64,000 bases of DNA. Origin: Kribbella sp. NBC_00382. GTDB lineage: Bacteria; Actinomycetota; Actinomycetes; Propionibacteriales; Kribbellaceae. A model generated the notes under the pieces. It had not been told where the DNA came from, did no database searches, and saw only the letters and a program-made list of their open reading frames with translations. The position numbers and the translations under genes were made by a program. Positions 17,978 through 26,037 of the stretch are shown here, in pieces. How positions within the stretch are numbered: position 1 is the stretch's first letter; each line of letters starts with the position of its first letter. The stretch is taken from positions 3,286,001 through 3,350,000 of the forward strand of contig NZ_CP107954.1 in assembly GCF_036067295.1 (NCBI RefSeq), given 5' to 3'.

Positions 17978-18600
17978 TCCGGGTACTCATCGTCGACGAT
18001 CACGCGATCGTACGGACCGGGTTGGCGCAGTTACTCGACACCACGGACGACCTGGAGTTGGCGGGGGCTACCGGCGACGGTGACGAGGCGGTGGCGCTGG
18101 CGGCGGAGTTGAAGCCGGACGTAGTACTGATGGATCTGTCGATGCCTGGTACGGACGGGGTCACCGCTACTGCGCGGATCGTGGCGCAGGACCCGTCGGC
18201 GCACGTGCTGGTGCTGACCTCCTTCAGCGATCAGGCGCGGATCCTGGATGCGCTGCAGGCCGGTGCTGAGGGGTATCTGCTGAAGCACAGCGAGCCGGAG
18301 GTGATCCTGGCGGGCATCCGGGAGGTGGTTGCGGGTGGTTCGCCGCTGGATCCGAAGGCTGCGCGCGTGCTGCTGACCAACCGGCGCAGTCCTGGGCCGG
18401 AGATGAAGCTGACCGGGCGGGAGCAGGAGGTGCTCGACATGATCGCCGACGGCCTGCCGAACAAGCTGATCGCTCGCCGGATGGGGATCAGCGAGCGCAC
18501 GGTCAAGGCGCACCTCACCAACGTCTACCAGCGGCTGGGTGTCACTGACCGTACCCAGGCGGCTCTCTGGGCGCAGCGGCAGCGGCGGCCGGAGCAGTAG
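17974..18600 (+). CDS. NarL/LuxR-type response regulator
   Basis: A 208-residue protein. The receiver domain has acidic residues DD at 8-9 and phosphoacceptor Asp54 in VVLMDLSMPG. The C-terminal LuxR helix-turn-helix is LTGREQEVLDMIADGLPNKLIARRMGISERTVKAHL. Translationally coupled to the kinase by ATGA overlap; targets unknown. Twelve bases at its stop codon (18600-18611, GGTACTAGTACC) form a perfect palindrome that could mark a site for the next gene. Confidence 0.94.
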   Translation: MIRVLIVDDHAIVRTGLAQLLDTTDDLELAGATGDGDEAVALAAELKPDVVLMDLSMPGTDGVTATARIVAQDPSAHVLVLTSFSDQARILDALQAGAEGYLLKHSEPEVILAGIREVVAGGSPLDPKAARVLLTNRRSPGPEMKLTGREQEVLDMIADGLPNKLIARRMGISERTVKAHLTNVYQRLGVTDRTQAALWAQRQRRPEQ

Positions 18601-18656
18601 GTACTAGTACCAAGGTCCGATGGTCTGGACCCGGCTGCTTGGCGCACTATCGACGT

Positions 18657-19043
18657 ATGGACCCAGACGACCGCCCGGTGGTGCTGCAGACCCAGCGGCC
18701 TGATGTGGAGTCCGCACGGTCGACCCGCTACCTCGCCTGGGCTGGTACTGGCTTGCTCGGCCTCGTCGCAGCAGCCGGCCTGGTCGCCGGTACTACGGCA
18801 GTCTGGTCAGCCTTCGACCCCGGTACGCCGGGGCAGTCGCCTGCGCCCCTCTGGTTCCCGCCACCCGCCACCGTCCACCCCAAGCCGGCAGCCGTAACCA
18901 CCACCCCAGACGACGACCGCGGCGGCCGCCCGACAACCACCCCCAGCTCCACCAGTCGTACTTCTGAGCCAGGCGACGACAAGGGCGGCGGCAAAGGCAA
19001 GTCCTCCGACGACAGCTCAGGCCACGGCAAAGGCCACAACTGA
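18657..19043 (+). CDS. Small single-span membrane protein with Thr/Pro-rich tail
   Basis: About 128 residues from ATG 18657 (a TTG at 18639 is possible but weaker). A short charged cytoplasmic N-terminus is followed by one hydrophobic helix (YLAWAGTGLLGLVAAAGLVAG) and then a Pro/Thr/Ser tail ending in Gly/Lys/His-rich sequence. Lies 56 bases after the response regulator, so it could be part of the same transcript. Family not recognised. Confidence 0.6.
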   Translation: MDPDDRPVVLQTQRPDVESARSTRYLAWAGTGLLGLVAAAGLVAGTTAVWSAFDPGTPGQSPAPLWFPPPATVHPKPAAVTTTPDDDRGGRPTTTPSSTSRTSEPGDDKGGGKGKSSDDSSGHGKGHN

Positions 19044-19051
19044 CCAGGTGC

Positions 19052-19291
19052 TCAGTCCTTGGCTGGGTCGTCGTGGGCGGGGTCGTCCACCGGTTCGGTT
19101 GCTTCGGGGGTGTGGGGTGGGCGGCGGGGTGGGTTTGGTTGGGGGCCGGACGAGACTTCGCCCGGGTGGTCGAGGCCGTCCAGATCGCCGTCGGGGGTTA
19201 GTTCTATGCCCTCGGCTTGGAGGTCTTCGGTGATTTGGGGTTCGTCGGACTTGTGGCCGGGGTGGGGTAGGCCTGGTCGGTCGAAGCTCAT
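19052..19291 (-). CDS. Small acidic hypothetical protein
   Basis: A 79-residue protein rich in Asp, Glu and Pro, starting MSFDRPGLPHPGHKS. The call rests on a strong ribosome-binding site, AGGAGG, five bases upstream of the ATG, and on a stop 8 bases from the end of the convergent upstream gene. A longer frame exists upstream but overlaps the VOC gene. Family unknown, no membrane segment; probably intrinsically disordered. Confidence 0.6.
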   Translation of the reverse strand: MSFDRPGLPHPGHKSDEPQITEDLQAEGIELTPDGDLDGLDHPGEVSSGPQPNPPRRPPHTPEATEPVDDPAHDDPAKD

Positions 19292-19340
19292 CGGTCCTCC
19301 TGGGGCGGGGTTGCTGGAACGGACGGTACCCAGTTGCCAA

Positions 19341-19751
19341 TCAGTAGGACTGTAGTTCCAGAAGGTTGCCTTCGGGGTCGCGGAGGTGAGCAGTGCGGAG
19401 ATTTGGTCCCCACTGAGGGCGATCCTGGGGCTCGGTGAGCAGGGTTGCGCCGTGGTGGGTGAAGACCTTTGCCGCTGCGTCGACGTCGTCGACCTTGAAG
19501 ACGAGCATGGAGCGGTCCTGGGCCGGTACATCGGCAGGTAGATCGCCCGTACCAACCGTGCCGGCGATCATCGTGCGGCCGAAGAGGACCAGGCCGGTCT
19601 GACCGTCGAGGTCCCAGTTCGCGTAGGTCGCCTCGGGGATCACCTTGACCGGCTCCACACCGAACACCGAGGCCAGTACACCGCGGTAGAACTCCACGGT
19701 GGCAGGGAAGTCGCGGACCAGCAGCCGCGGGTAGAGCGCGTTCATCATCAA
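19341..19751 (-). CDS. VOC (glyoxalase/bleomycin-resistance) family protein
   Basis: A 136-residue single VOC protein with two beta-alpha-beta-beta-beta units: ALYPRLLVRDFPATVEFYRG at the start and LRDPEGNLLELQS at the end, containing the usual metal-ligand Glu. Divergent from the MarR gene with a palindromic operator between them, so it is the likely target of that regulator. Substrate unknown; resistance or detoxification is a guess. Confidence 0.82.
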   Translation of the reverse strand: MMMNALYPRLLVRDFPATVEFYRGVLASVFGVEPVKVIPEATYANWDLDGQTGLVLFGRTMIAGTVGTGDLPADVPAQDRSMLVFKVDDVDAAAKVFTHHGATLLTEPQDRPQWGPNLRTAHLRDPEGNLLELQSY

Positions 19752-19763
19752 CTCCGAGGTTAT

Positions 19764-19783
19764 TAGTGGGTATCTACCAACTA
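19764..19783. promoter_or_regulatory. MarR-type palindromic operator
   Basis: TAGTGGGTATCTACCAACTA has arms matching as TAGTnGGTAnnTACCnACTA, a perfect symmetrical half-site pair. It sits between the VOC gene start (19751) and the MarR ATG (19808), the arrangement expected for a self-repressing divergon. Confidence 0.7.
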
Positions 19784-19807
19784 TTGGTTCGAGCCTACAA
19801 TACGACC

Positions 19808-20233
19808 ATGGAGACGCTGCTGGGAACGACCACCTTCGTGCTGCACAAGGTGGCGGTGGCGAGCCGCCGGGCGATCGCGGACCGGCTGGGCGAGAAGCCC
19901 GGGCTCACGCTGTGGCAGTTCGCCGCGCTCGCGGAGCTCGACGAGCGCGGGCCGGTCGCGCAGAACACGCTGGCGACGGCGCTGGGGATGGATCCGAGCG
20001 ACATGGTCCGGTTGATGGACGAGCTGATCCACAGCCGCCGGGTCAAACGCGATCGCGATCCGGCGGATCGGAGGCGCTACCAGGTGACGCTGACTGCCAG
20101 TGGACGCAAGGCGCTCGCGGCGGGGCGGAGCGTAGTACGGGAGGTTGAGAAGGCTTCGCTGGCGCCGTTGACGGCGGCCGAGCGGGCAACCTTGCGCGAC
20201 CTCGCGGTGAAGATCCACCAGCGGAACGGCTGA
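19808..20233 (+). CDS. MarR family transcriptional regulator
   Basis: A 141-residue winged-helix repressor. The ATG at 19808 (METLLGTTTFVLHK) was chosen over a GTG at 19766, which lies inside the operator. Recognition region: QNTLATALGMDPSDMVRLMDELIHSRRVKRDRDPADRRRYQVTLT, including the wing with DPADRR. Likely represses itself and the divergent VOC gene and releases DNA on binding a small phenolic or lipophilic ligand (known for the family). Confidence 0.9.
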   Translation: METLLGTTTFVLHKVAVASRRAIADRLGEKPGLTLWQFAALAELDERGPVAQNTLATALGMDPSDMVRLMDELIHSRRVKRDRDPADRRRYQVTLTASGRKALAAGRSVVREVEKASLAPLTAAERATLRDLAVKIHQRNG

Positions 20234-20312
20234 CCTCTGTCAATATCTAACCAAAATCTGTACCCTCTGGGCCAGAAAGTTTCGTCTTCGGGCTTCAACC
20301 CTGGAGGATCCG

Positions 20313-21464
20313 ATGCAGCCGCCCCGCTCAGCAACGAAACCGAACCCTCGCCGCCTGTTGCTCTTCGCAACCTTGCTCGCGGCCCTCATCGCAGGCTTGA
20401 CCGCCATCGCTCCAGCTCAGGCAGCAGAACTGGCCGGGCCGACCGCCCAGCAGCTGAAGGACAAGACGGCGGGCTGTGAGACCCAGCTGTCGAACGGCAA
20501 GTACGCGCACGACTCCGGCGGATCGAGGACCGTCGCGGTCTGCAAGACCGGTGGAGCCGTGCACTGGACGGCTGACTTCGACGTCGACTGCGACGGCCAG
20601 CGCACCACCCAGTGCAACGAGAACACCGATCCGTCGTTCCAGCCGGCCACCTCGTGGAACCAGTCGAACGGTCAGCCGTTGAACTCGGCCGGCCTGCCGT
20701 TCATCGTCGTCCCGCTGTCGAGCTCGATCTGGAACTACTCGACGGCCGGTATCGCCGGCGGGACCGTCGCCGCGGTCGTCTACCAGGACAAGGTCGCGTA
20801 CGCCGTCGTCGGCGACCAGGGCCCGACCGGGATCATCGGTGAAGGCTCGTACAAGCTCGCGCAGCAGCTCGGCATCAACCCGAATCCCTCGACTGGCGGA
20901 GTGTCGGGCGCGGTCGTGACGTACATCCTGTTCCCGGGCGTGAAGTCGGTACCGATCGAGAGCCAGGCCGATGCCTTGAGCAAGGGTGAGGCGGCGGCTA
21001 CGTCGTTCATCAACGGGATGCAGACGTGTGGCGCCACCAACCTCGACTTCACCAGCTACCCGACGGTGCAGGAGGGATCGACGGGTGCGGCGGTCAAGGC
21101 GGCGCAGTGCTTGGCCGGTGGTACCAACGAGCCCAGCGGGACCTTTGACACCGCTACAACCGATGCAGTGAAGGGATTCCAGACGCGCGTCGGGCTGCCG
21201 TCGGACGGAGTTGTCGGGGCGAGCACCTGGACCGCATTGCTTGCCGCGGGCGACAAAACGACGGTCCGCAGTGGTTCAACCGGTACTGCGGTCAGCCGGC
21301 TGCAGCGGTCCTTGACTGCTGCTCTTGGACGCACGGTCGTCATCGACGGGCAGTTCGGGCCGGTCACCGATACCGCCGCCCGCGACTACCAGCGCACCCG
21401 CCAACTGGTAGTCGACGGCGTGGTCGGCCCAGTCACCTGGACCGCCCTCCAATCCGGCCACTAA
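20313..21464 (+). CDS. Secreted GH75-like chitosanase with two peptidoglycan-binding repeats
   Basis: A 383-residue exported enzyme. Signal peptide about 1-37 (RRLLLFATLLAALIAGL..AQA). The catalytic region at about 50-235 resembles fungal-type GH75 chitosanases, with WTADFDVDCDGQ and GDQGPTGIIGEGSYKLA giving the candidate acidic pair Asp168 and Glu177. Two PG_binding_1 modules follow at about 250-310 and 320-380 (VQEGSTGAAVKAAQC..GTFDTATTDAVKGFQ, VRSGSTGTAVSRLQR..GQFGPVTDTAARDYQ). Role: hydrolysis of chitosan outside the cell with wall anchoring. The start follows CTGGAGGATCCG. A very large hairpin lies two bases after the stop. Confidence 0.85.
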   Translation: MQPPRSATKPNPRRLLLFATLLAALIAGLTAIAPAQAAELAGPTAQQLKDKTAGCETQLSNGKYAHDSGGSRTVAVCKTGGAVHWTADFDVDCDGQRTTQCNENTDPSFQPATSWNQSNGQPLNSAGLPFIVVPLSSSIWNYSTAGIAGGTVAAVVYQDKVAYAVVGDQGPTGIIGEGSYKLAQQLGINPNPSTGGVSGAVVTYILFPGVKSVPIESQADALSKGEAAATSFINGMQTCGATNLDFTSYPTVQEGSTGAAVKAAQCLAGGTNEPSGTFDTATTDAVKGFQTRVGLPSDGVVGASTWTALLAAGDKTTVRSGSTGTAVSRLQRSLTAALGRTVVIDGQFGPVTDTAARDYQRTRQLVVDGVVGPVTWTALQSGH

Positions 21465-21465
21465 C

Positions 21466-21554
21466 CGTTTGAGGGGTTAACCCCGCAGATGGTGGGTTGC
21501 CTGGCCGGATTCTCGCTAGGCAACCCACACAGTGCGGGGTTAACCCCTCAAACG
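21466..21554. repeat. 89-bp near-perfect inverted repeat between convergent genes
   Basis: The outer arms 21466-21487 and 21533-21554 are perfect 22-base reverse complements and each contains the palindrome GGGGTTAACCCC. The inner arms 21492-21502 (GTGGGTTGCCT) and 21518-21528 are perfect 11-base complements, leaving a 15-base loop. There is no T-tract. It starts just after the chitosanase stop and may act as a bidirectional terminator or be a small mobile palindrome. Confidence 0.9.
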
Positions 21555-21602
21555 TCGGCGGGGTGGCGGGTGTCGGCGGGGTGGCGGGTGGGCGGGCGGG
21601 AG

Positions 21603-22658
21603 TTAGGCGGCGGAGCGGTCGGGGGTGGGGCGGCGGCGGAGGGTGGGGGTGGTCAGGGCGGGGGACTGCCAGAGGCCGTCGGATTGGTAGTGGTGGAGGT
21701 CGGTACCGGGCGGGACGATCTCGTCGATCCGGTCCAGGGTGGCGTCGTCCAGGGTGAGGTCGGCGCCCTTCAGCAGGCCGGTCAGCTGTTCCATCGTGCG
21801 CGGGCCGATGATCACCGACGTCACCGCCGGGTGCGACGTGACGAACGCCAGCGCGAGCTCGGGCAGCGTCCGCCCGAGATCCTCGGCGAGCTCGGCCAGC
21901 TGCTCGACCGCCTCGAACTTCGACGCGTTGGCCGGCAGTGCAGGGTCGAAGCGATGCGGAGTGATCGCCGCTCGTCCGGCCGTCAGGTCCACCGGCTGGT
22001 TCTTCCGGACCTTGCCGGACAGGAAGCCCGACGCCAGCGGGCTCCACGTCAGCACGCCCATGTTCAATCGCTGCGTGGTCGGCAGTACCGACCGTTCGAT
22101 GCCGCGGGTGACCATCGAGTACGGCGGTTGCTCGGTACGGAACTTGCCGTACCCGCGTCGCTCGGACACGTGGTACGCGTCGACGAGATCCTCGGCCGGG
22201 AAGGTCGAGCAACCGAACGCGCGGATCTTGCCGGCGCTGACCAGGTCGGTCAGTACCGACAACGTCTCCTCGATGTCCGTCGCCGGATCCGGCCGGTGCA
22301 CCTGGTACAGATCGATCCAGTCGGTGCCGAGCCGGCGCAGGCTCTGCTCGACCTCATGGGTGATCCAGCGCCGCGAGTTGCCGCCGCGGTTGGGTCCCTC
22401 ACCCATCGGGAAGTGCACCTTGGTCGCCAGTACGACGTCCTCGCGGCGCCCCTTGAGCGCCTTGCCGACGATCTCCTCGGACTCGCCGCTGGAGTACATG
22501 TCGGCGGTGTCGACGAAGTTGATGCCCTGGTCGAGGGCAGTGTGCAGGATCCGGGTGCAGTCGGCGTGGTCGGGGTTGCCGACCGAGCCGAACATCATCG
22601 TGCCGAGGCAGTGCACGCTCACCTCGATACCGGTCCCGCCGAGTGTGCGGTAGCGCAT
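21603..22658 (-). CDS. Aldo/keto reductase
   Basis: A 351-residue NADPH-dependent oxidoreductase. The catalytic tetrad is visible as Asp and Tyr in FVDTADMYSS, Lys in VVLATKVHF and His in LYQVHRPD. The cofactor region includes SVIIGPRTMEQL. The C-terminal 25 residues are Pro/Arg-rich and look added. Its promoter carries a 19-base spacer with the inverted repeat CTAGAG-N4-CTCTAG, identical in arms to a site before the MerR gene at 25600, so it is probably activated by that MerR protein. Substrate unknown. Confidence 0.9.
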   Translation of the reverse strand: MRYRTLGGTGIEVSVHCLGTMMFGSVGNPDHADCTRILHTALDQGINFVDTADMYSSGESEEIVGKALKGRREDVVLATKVHFPMGEGPNRGGNSRRWITHEVEQSLRRLGTDWIDLYQVHRPDPATDIEETLSVLTDLVSAGKIRAFGCSTFPAEDLVDAYHVSERRGYGKFRTEQPPYSMVTRGIERSVLPTTQRLNMGVLTWSPLASGFLSGKVRKNQPVDLTAGRAAITPHRFDPALPANASKFEAVEQLAELAEDLGRTLPELALAFVTSHPAVTSVIIGPRTMEQLTGLLKGADLTLDDATLDRIDEIVPPGTDLHHYQSDGLWQSPALTTPTLRRRPTPDRSAA

Positions 22659-22690
22659 GACTAGCTCCTAGCTTCTGTGGTCTAGCGCAG

Positions 22691-22721
22691 AACTTAGGAG
22701 CTAGAGCCCTCTCTAGGTCAA
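22691..22721 (-). promoter_or_regulatory. MerR-type promoter of the aldo/keto reductase
   Basis: On the minus strand, -35 TTGACC (22721-22716) and -10 TAAGTT (22696-22691) are separated by 19 bases, the long spacer typical of MerR-activated promoters. The inverted repeat CTAGAG-CCCT-CTCTAG at 22701-22716 fills the spacer. Confidence 0.7.
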
Positions 22722-22783
22722 GCCCGTTGAACCGGTTTGCCAACGAGGACGTATAGACCGCAGACGAGCCAGTTGGAGGGGAC

Positions 22784-23368
22784 ATGAGTACGGACGTGAG
22801 TGCGCCGCCGGACAAGAGGCTGATCGGGCGGGGAACCGTTGCATTGTTGGGGTTTGCCGTCGTCGGTGCGTTGGTCGCTGTATCCCTGGGGTTCTACGGG
22901 AAGGCCCATACGCCGACCGGCCGGCCGCTGGCGTTGATCGTGGGGTTCACGAGTCTCACGCCGATGAAGGCATGGCTGGCCACGGCGGCCGTAGTACTGG
23001 CTGTCTTCCAAATGGTGTCCGCGCTGTGGATGTACGGACGCCTGCCGGTGAAGCGCAAGCCGCCGGCGGTGCTGTCGCAGCTGCACAGGTGGAGTGGGGC
23101 GGTGGCGTTCGTTGCGACGTTGCCGGTCGCGTACCACTGCTTGTGGAGTCTCGGGTTCAGCACGTTCGACACCAGAACGGCACTGCATTCGCTGTTCGGA
23201 TGCGCCTTCTACGGCGCGTTCACGACCAAGATGCTCGCGTTGCGGGCCAACAAGATGCCGAGCTGGGCATTGCCGATCTCGGGCGGGCTGCTGTTCGCCT
23301 TGCTGATCGGGGCCTGGGCTACTGCGGCGGTCTGGTACTTCACTCAATCCGGCGTCCCACTGCGTTGA
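22784..23368 (+). CDS. Five-helix membrane protein, cytochrome-b-like (DUF6529-like)
   Basis: A 194-residue integral membrane protein with five predicted helices. Conserved-looking histidines (QLHRWSGAVAF, VAYHCLWSLGF, ALHSLFGCAFYG) could ligate heme, giving a cytochrome b561-like arrangement. The next two genes encode a Rieske lipoprotein and a secreted-repeat protein, so it probably links membrane electron transfer to an extracellular Rieske centre (inference from context). No catalytic domain recognised. Confidence 0.75.
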   Translation: MSTDVSAPPDKRLIGRGTVALLGFAVVGALVAVSLGFYGKAHTPTGRPLALIVGFTSLTPMKAWLATAAVVLAVFQMVSALWMYGRLPVKRKPPAVLSQLHRWSGAVAFVATLPVAYHCLWSLGFSTFDTRTALHSLFGCAFYGAFTTKMLALRANKMPSWALPISGGLLFALLIGAWATAAVWYFTQSGVPLR

Positions 23369-23382
23369 CAGGAGACAAGAAG

Positions 23383-23859
23383 ATGATTGAACGCAGAACG
23401 GTACTGATCGCAGGAGGCGCTGCGACCACCGCAGTACTGACTGGTTGCGTAGTGCAACAAGCTCCACCTCAGACAGCGGGTCAGCCTTCGACCGCAGGGA
23501 AGCCTTCTACTGCAGGGAAGCCGGCCGCCTCGGCGCCAGTCTCACAGGGGACGACTGGCGCGGCGCCTGCTCCTGCTGCGTTGGCCAAGGTGGCCGACAT
23601 CCCGGCCGGTGGTGGCGTGATCCTCAAGGAGCAGAGCCTCGTACTGACCAAGGACGCGAGCGGCAAGGTCTGCGCGTTCTCGGCGATCTGCACGCATCAG
23701 GGTTGCGTGGTGACGGATGTCGGCGACGGCACGATCAACTGCCCGTGCCATGGCAGCAAGTTCGACGCCAGTACGGGCGAACGGGTCGCCGGACCGGCCA
23801 AGTCCCCGCTGCCGGCGGTTGCCGTCCAGCAGCGCGACGGCGCGATCTTCAAGGCGTAG
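23383..23859 (+). CDS. Rieske [2Fe-2S] lipoprotein
   Basis: A 158-residue protein starting MIERRTVLIAGG. The lipobox LTGC (Cys near residue 22) indicates lipid anchoring outside the membrane, followed by an Ala/Pro/Thr linker. The Rieske cluster ligands are CTHQGC and CPCHGS. The ATG at 23383 follows GGAGAC. It lies 14 bases after the membrane-protein gene, forming an operon with it and the next gene. Role: one-electron carrier at the outer face. Confidence 0.92.
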   Translation: MIERRTVLIAGGAATTAVLTGCVVQQAPPQTAGQPSTAGKPSTAGKPAASAPVSQGTTGAAPAPAALAKVADIPAGGGVILKEQSLVLTKDASGKVCAFSAICTHQGCVVTDVGDGTINCPCHGSKFDASTGERVAGPAKSPLPAVAVQQRDGAIFKA

Positions 23860-23868
23860 GGGTTCATC

Positions 23869-24429
23869 ATGTTCAAGAGTCTGCCGACGATGGTGTGGGT
23901 GATCGGCGCGACCATCGCGGTGGCCGCCCTCAGCCCCGCCGTCGGCAACGTCGCGACCACAGCTCCCGCCGTCGCCCCGCCAGCAGCACCGGCGCCAGCC
24001 GCCGCGGCACCAACCAAGGCGCCGCCTTCAAAGGCCAAACCATCCACGCCTGTCGAAGAACCAGTAGTGATCAAAGCCGGTACTACGAAACTCGGCCAGG
24101 TCGCCGTAGACGCTGAGGGCTTCACGCTCTACATGTCAGTCCTGGACAGCAGGAACCCACCGAAGTCGGTCTGCAGGAGCAAGGCCTGCCTGACCGCCTG
24201 GAAGCCCGTCTACGTCAAGAAGGTCGGCATCATCGCCGGAGCCGGCGTCAGTCAGGCCAAGGTCGGCACTCTGATCCGCCCCGACAAAGGCGTCCAGGCG
24301 ACTCTCAACGGCTGGCCGCTCTACCGCTTCGCCAAGGACCAGAAGCCCGGCGATGTCCTCGGCGAAGGCCTGAAAGGCACCTGGCATGTCCTCAGCCCAG
24401 CAGGGACCCGGCTCAACCCTCCTCGCTGA
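23869..24429 (+). CDS. Secreted-repeat (PF03640-like) protein
   Basis: A 186-residue protein with an N-terminal hydrophobic signal or anchor (residues 6-26), an Ala/Pro linker, and two secreted-repeat units: GFTLYMSVLDSRN..SVCRSKACLTAWKPVYV and GWPLYRFAKDQKPGDVLGEGLKGTWHVLSP. The family is of unknown biochemistry but is often found near redox or heme proteins. Nine bases separate it from the Rieske gene. The two Cys in CRSKAC could form a disulphide or bind metal. Confidence 0.8.
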   Translation: MFKSLPTMVWVIGATIAVAALSPAVGNVATTAPAVAPPAAPAPAAAAPTKAPPSKAKPSTPVEEPVVIKAGTTKLGQVAVDAEGFTLYMSVLDSRNPPKSVCRSKACLTAWKPVYVKKVGIIAGAGVSQAKVGTLIRPDKGVQATLNGWPLYRFAKDQKPGDVLGEGLKGTWHVLSPAGTRLNPPR

Positions 24430-24509
24430 CTGAGATCACAGGCTGAGACTCCCAGCGTGTGTGCACACTAGGGCTGGCACTCACAGTACGAGTCAGGGGA
24501 GAGCATCGG

Positions 24510-25562
24510 ATGAGTTCGGAATTCGCAGGCCTGTGGGATCCGCAGCCGGGGTGGCTGAACACTGCGTCGTACGGGCTGCCGCCACGGCCCGCGTGGGAGG
24601 CGCTGCAGGCGGTACTGCGGGATTGGCAGGTCGGGGCGACCAGCTGGGAGCCGTGGGACGGGTCGACCACTCGCGCTCGGGAGTCGTTCGCGCGGCTGGT
24701 CGGGGCCGAGGTGGCTGATGTATTCGTGGGGAGCACGGTGTCGGCGGCGGTGGCGCCGATCGCGGCTGCGTTGCCGGACGGAGCGCGGGTGCTGGTCGAC
24801 GACATCGAGTTCACCTCGAACGTCTACCCGTGGATGGTGCACGCTGACCGGGGCGTCGAGGTGACAGCGGCCAGTGCGGACAAGTTCGTCGACGCGATCC
24901 GGCCGGGGATCGATCTGGTTGCGGTGAGCGCGGTCCAGTCCGCCACCGGGACGGTACTCGACCTTGCCCAAGTAGTTGCCGCATGCAAGGAGATCGACGC
25001 GCTGCTGGTGGTCGACGCCAGCCAGGCGGTGGGCTGGTTGCCTTTGACCGTGGATGGTCTGGACGCGCTGATCACCCATACCTACAAGTGGTTGATGTCT
25101 CCGCGTGGGGCGACCCTTGGCTATCTGTCGCCGCGGCTGCAGGAGCGCTGCCGCCCGCTCCAGGCCGGCTGGTATGCCGGTCGCAACGTCAGCGGCTCGT
25201 ACTACGGAACGCAGATGGAGCTCGCCACGGATGCGCGCCGGTTCGACCAGTCGCCGGCTTGGTTCAGCTTCGTCGGGGCTGCCCCGGCGCTCGAGTTGAT
25301 CGAGCAGATCGGCGTCGAGACCATCCACGAGCACAACCTCGCGCTGGCCAACGAGTTCCGCGCCGGGATCGGGCTGCCGCCGGGTGATTCAGCGATCGTC
25401 AGCGCGTCGATCCCTGGGGCGGAGGAGGCGTTCGCGGCAGCCGGAGTACGGGCTGCTGTCCGGGGTGGCAACCTGCGCGCGTCTTTCCACATCTACTCGA
25501 CACAGGCCGACGTCCAGCTCGCACTTGAAGCCCTCGACGGGCTCGAGGGGCTGGCTAAATAG
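24510..25562 (+). CDS. Class V PLP-dependent aminotransferase
   Basis: A 350-residue protein. The ATG at 24510 is preceded by GGGGAGA. The PLP lysine is in DALITHTYKWLMSPRG, and the cofactor-binding aspartate region is LLVVDASQAVGW. It resembles cysteine desulfurase/isopenicillin-epimerase-like members, but the substrate is unclear. A 10-base palindrome GTGTGCACAC (24459-24468) lies 41 bases upstream and may be an operator. The stop lies one base before the MerR operator. Confidence 0.88.
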   Translation: MSSEFAGLWDPQPGWLNTASYGLPPRPAWEALQAVLRDWQVGATSWEPWDGSTTRARESFARLVGAEVADVFVGSTVSAAVAPIAAALPDGARVLVDDIEFTSNVYPWMVHADRGVEVTAASADKFVDAIRPGIDLVAVSAVQSATGTVLDLAQVVAACKEIDALLVVDASQAVGWLPLTVDGLDALITHTYKWLMSPRGATLGYLSPRLQERCRPLQAGWYAGRNVSGSYYGTQMELATDARRFDQSPAWFSFVGAAPALELIEQIGVETIHEHNLALANEFRAGIGLPPGDSAIVSASIPGAEEAFAAAGVRAAVRGGNLRASFHIYSTQADVQLALEALDGLEGLAK

Positions 25563-25578
25563 CTAGAGCTGACTCTAG
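25563..25578. promoter_or_regulatory. MerR operator upstream of merR gene
   Basis: CTAGAG-CTGA-CTCTAG, with arms identical to the site in the aldo/keto reductase promoter (22701-22716). It is 21 bases before the MerR ATG, suggesting autoregulation and a very short leader. Confidence 0.7.
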
Positions 25579-25599
25579 GTGCGAGCTAGGGTGACGAGC

Positions 25600-26037
25600 A
25601 TGACGGACGGATTGAGCATCGGGCAGGTCTCCGAGCGGACCGGGTTGAGCGTGCACGCGCTGCGGTTCTACGAGCGGGAGGGCATCCTCGCCGAGCCGGT
25701 ACGCCGGGAAGGCAACGGCCGGCGGGTGTACTCCGAGGACGACGTCGACTGGCTGGACATGTGCATCAAGTTCCGCTCGTCGGGGATGCCGCTGGACACC
25801 ATCCGCCGGTACACCGACCTGGTCCGGCAGGGCGCCGGCAACGAGGCGGACCGGCTCGCGCTGCTCAAGAGCCACCAGGAGGCCGTCGCCGCCCAGATCG
25901 AGGAGCTCACCGAGTGCCTGCGGGTGATCACCTACAAGGTCGACATCTACACCGAGCACCTCGACCACGGCACCGCCGACAGCCTGTGGGTCTCGCCGTC
26001 CCACCAACCGCAGGACCAGGCAGACCAGGCAGTCTGA
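25600..26037 (+). CDS. MerR family transcriptional regulator
   Basis: A 145-residue protein beginning MTDGLSIGQVSERTG. The MerR helix-turn-helix and wing are visible as LSVHALRFYEREGIL and GNGRRVYSEDDV, followed by a dimerisation coiled coil (ADRLALLKSHQEAVAAQIEEL) and a short acidic C-terminus with no metal-binding cysteines beyond one. GTG codons at 25579 and 25591 are alternatives but overlap the operator region. Predicted targets are itself and the aldo/keto reductase at 21603. Confidence 0.9.
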   Translation: MTDGLSIGQVSERTGLSVHALRFYEREGILAEPVRREGNGRRVYSEDDVDWLDMCIKFRSSGMPLDTIRRYTDLVRQGAGNEADRLALLKSHQEAVAAQIEELTECLRVITYKVDIYTEHLDHGTADSLWVSPSHQPQDQADQAV

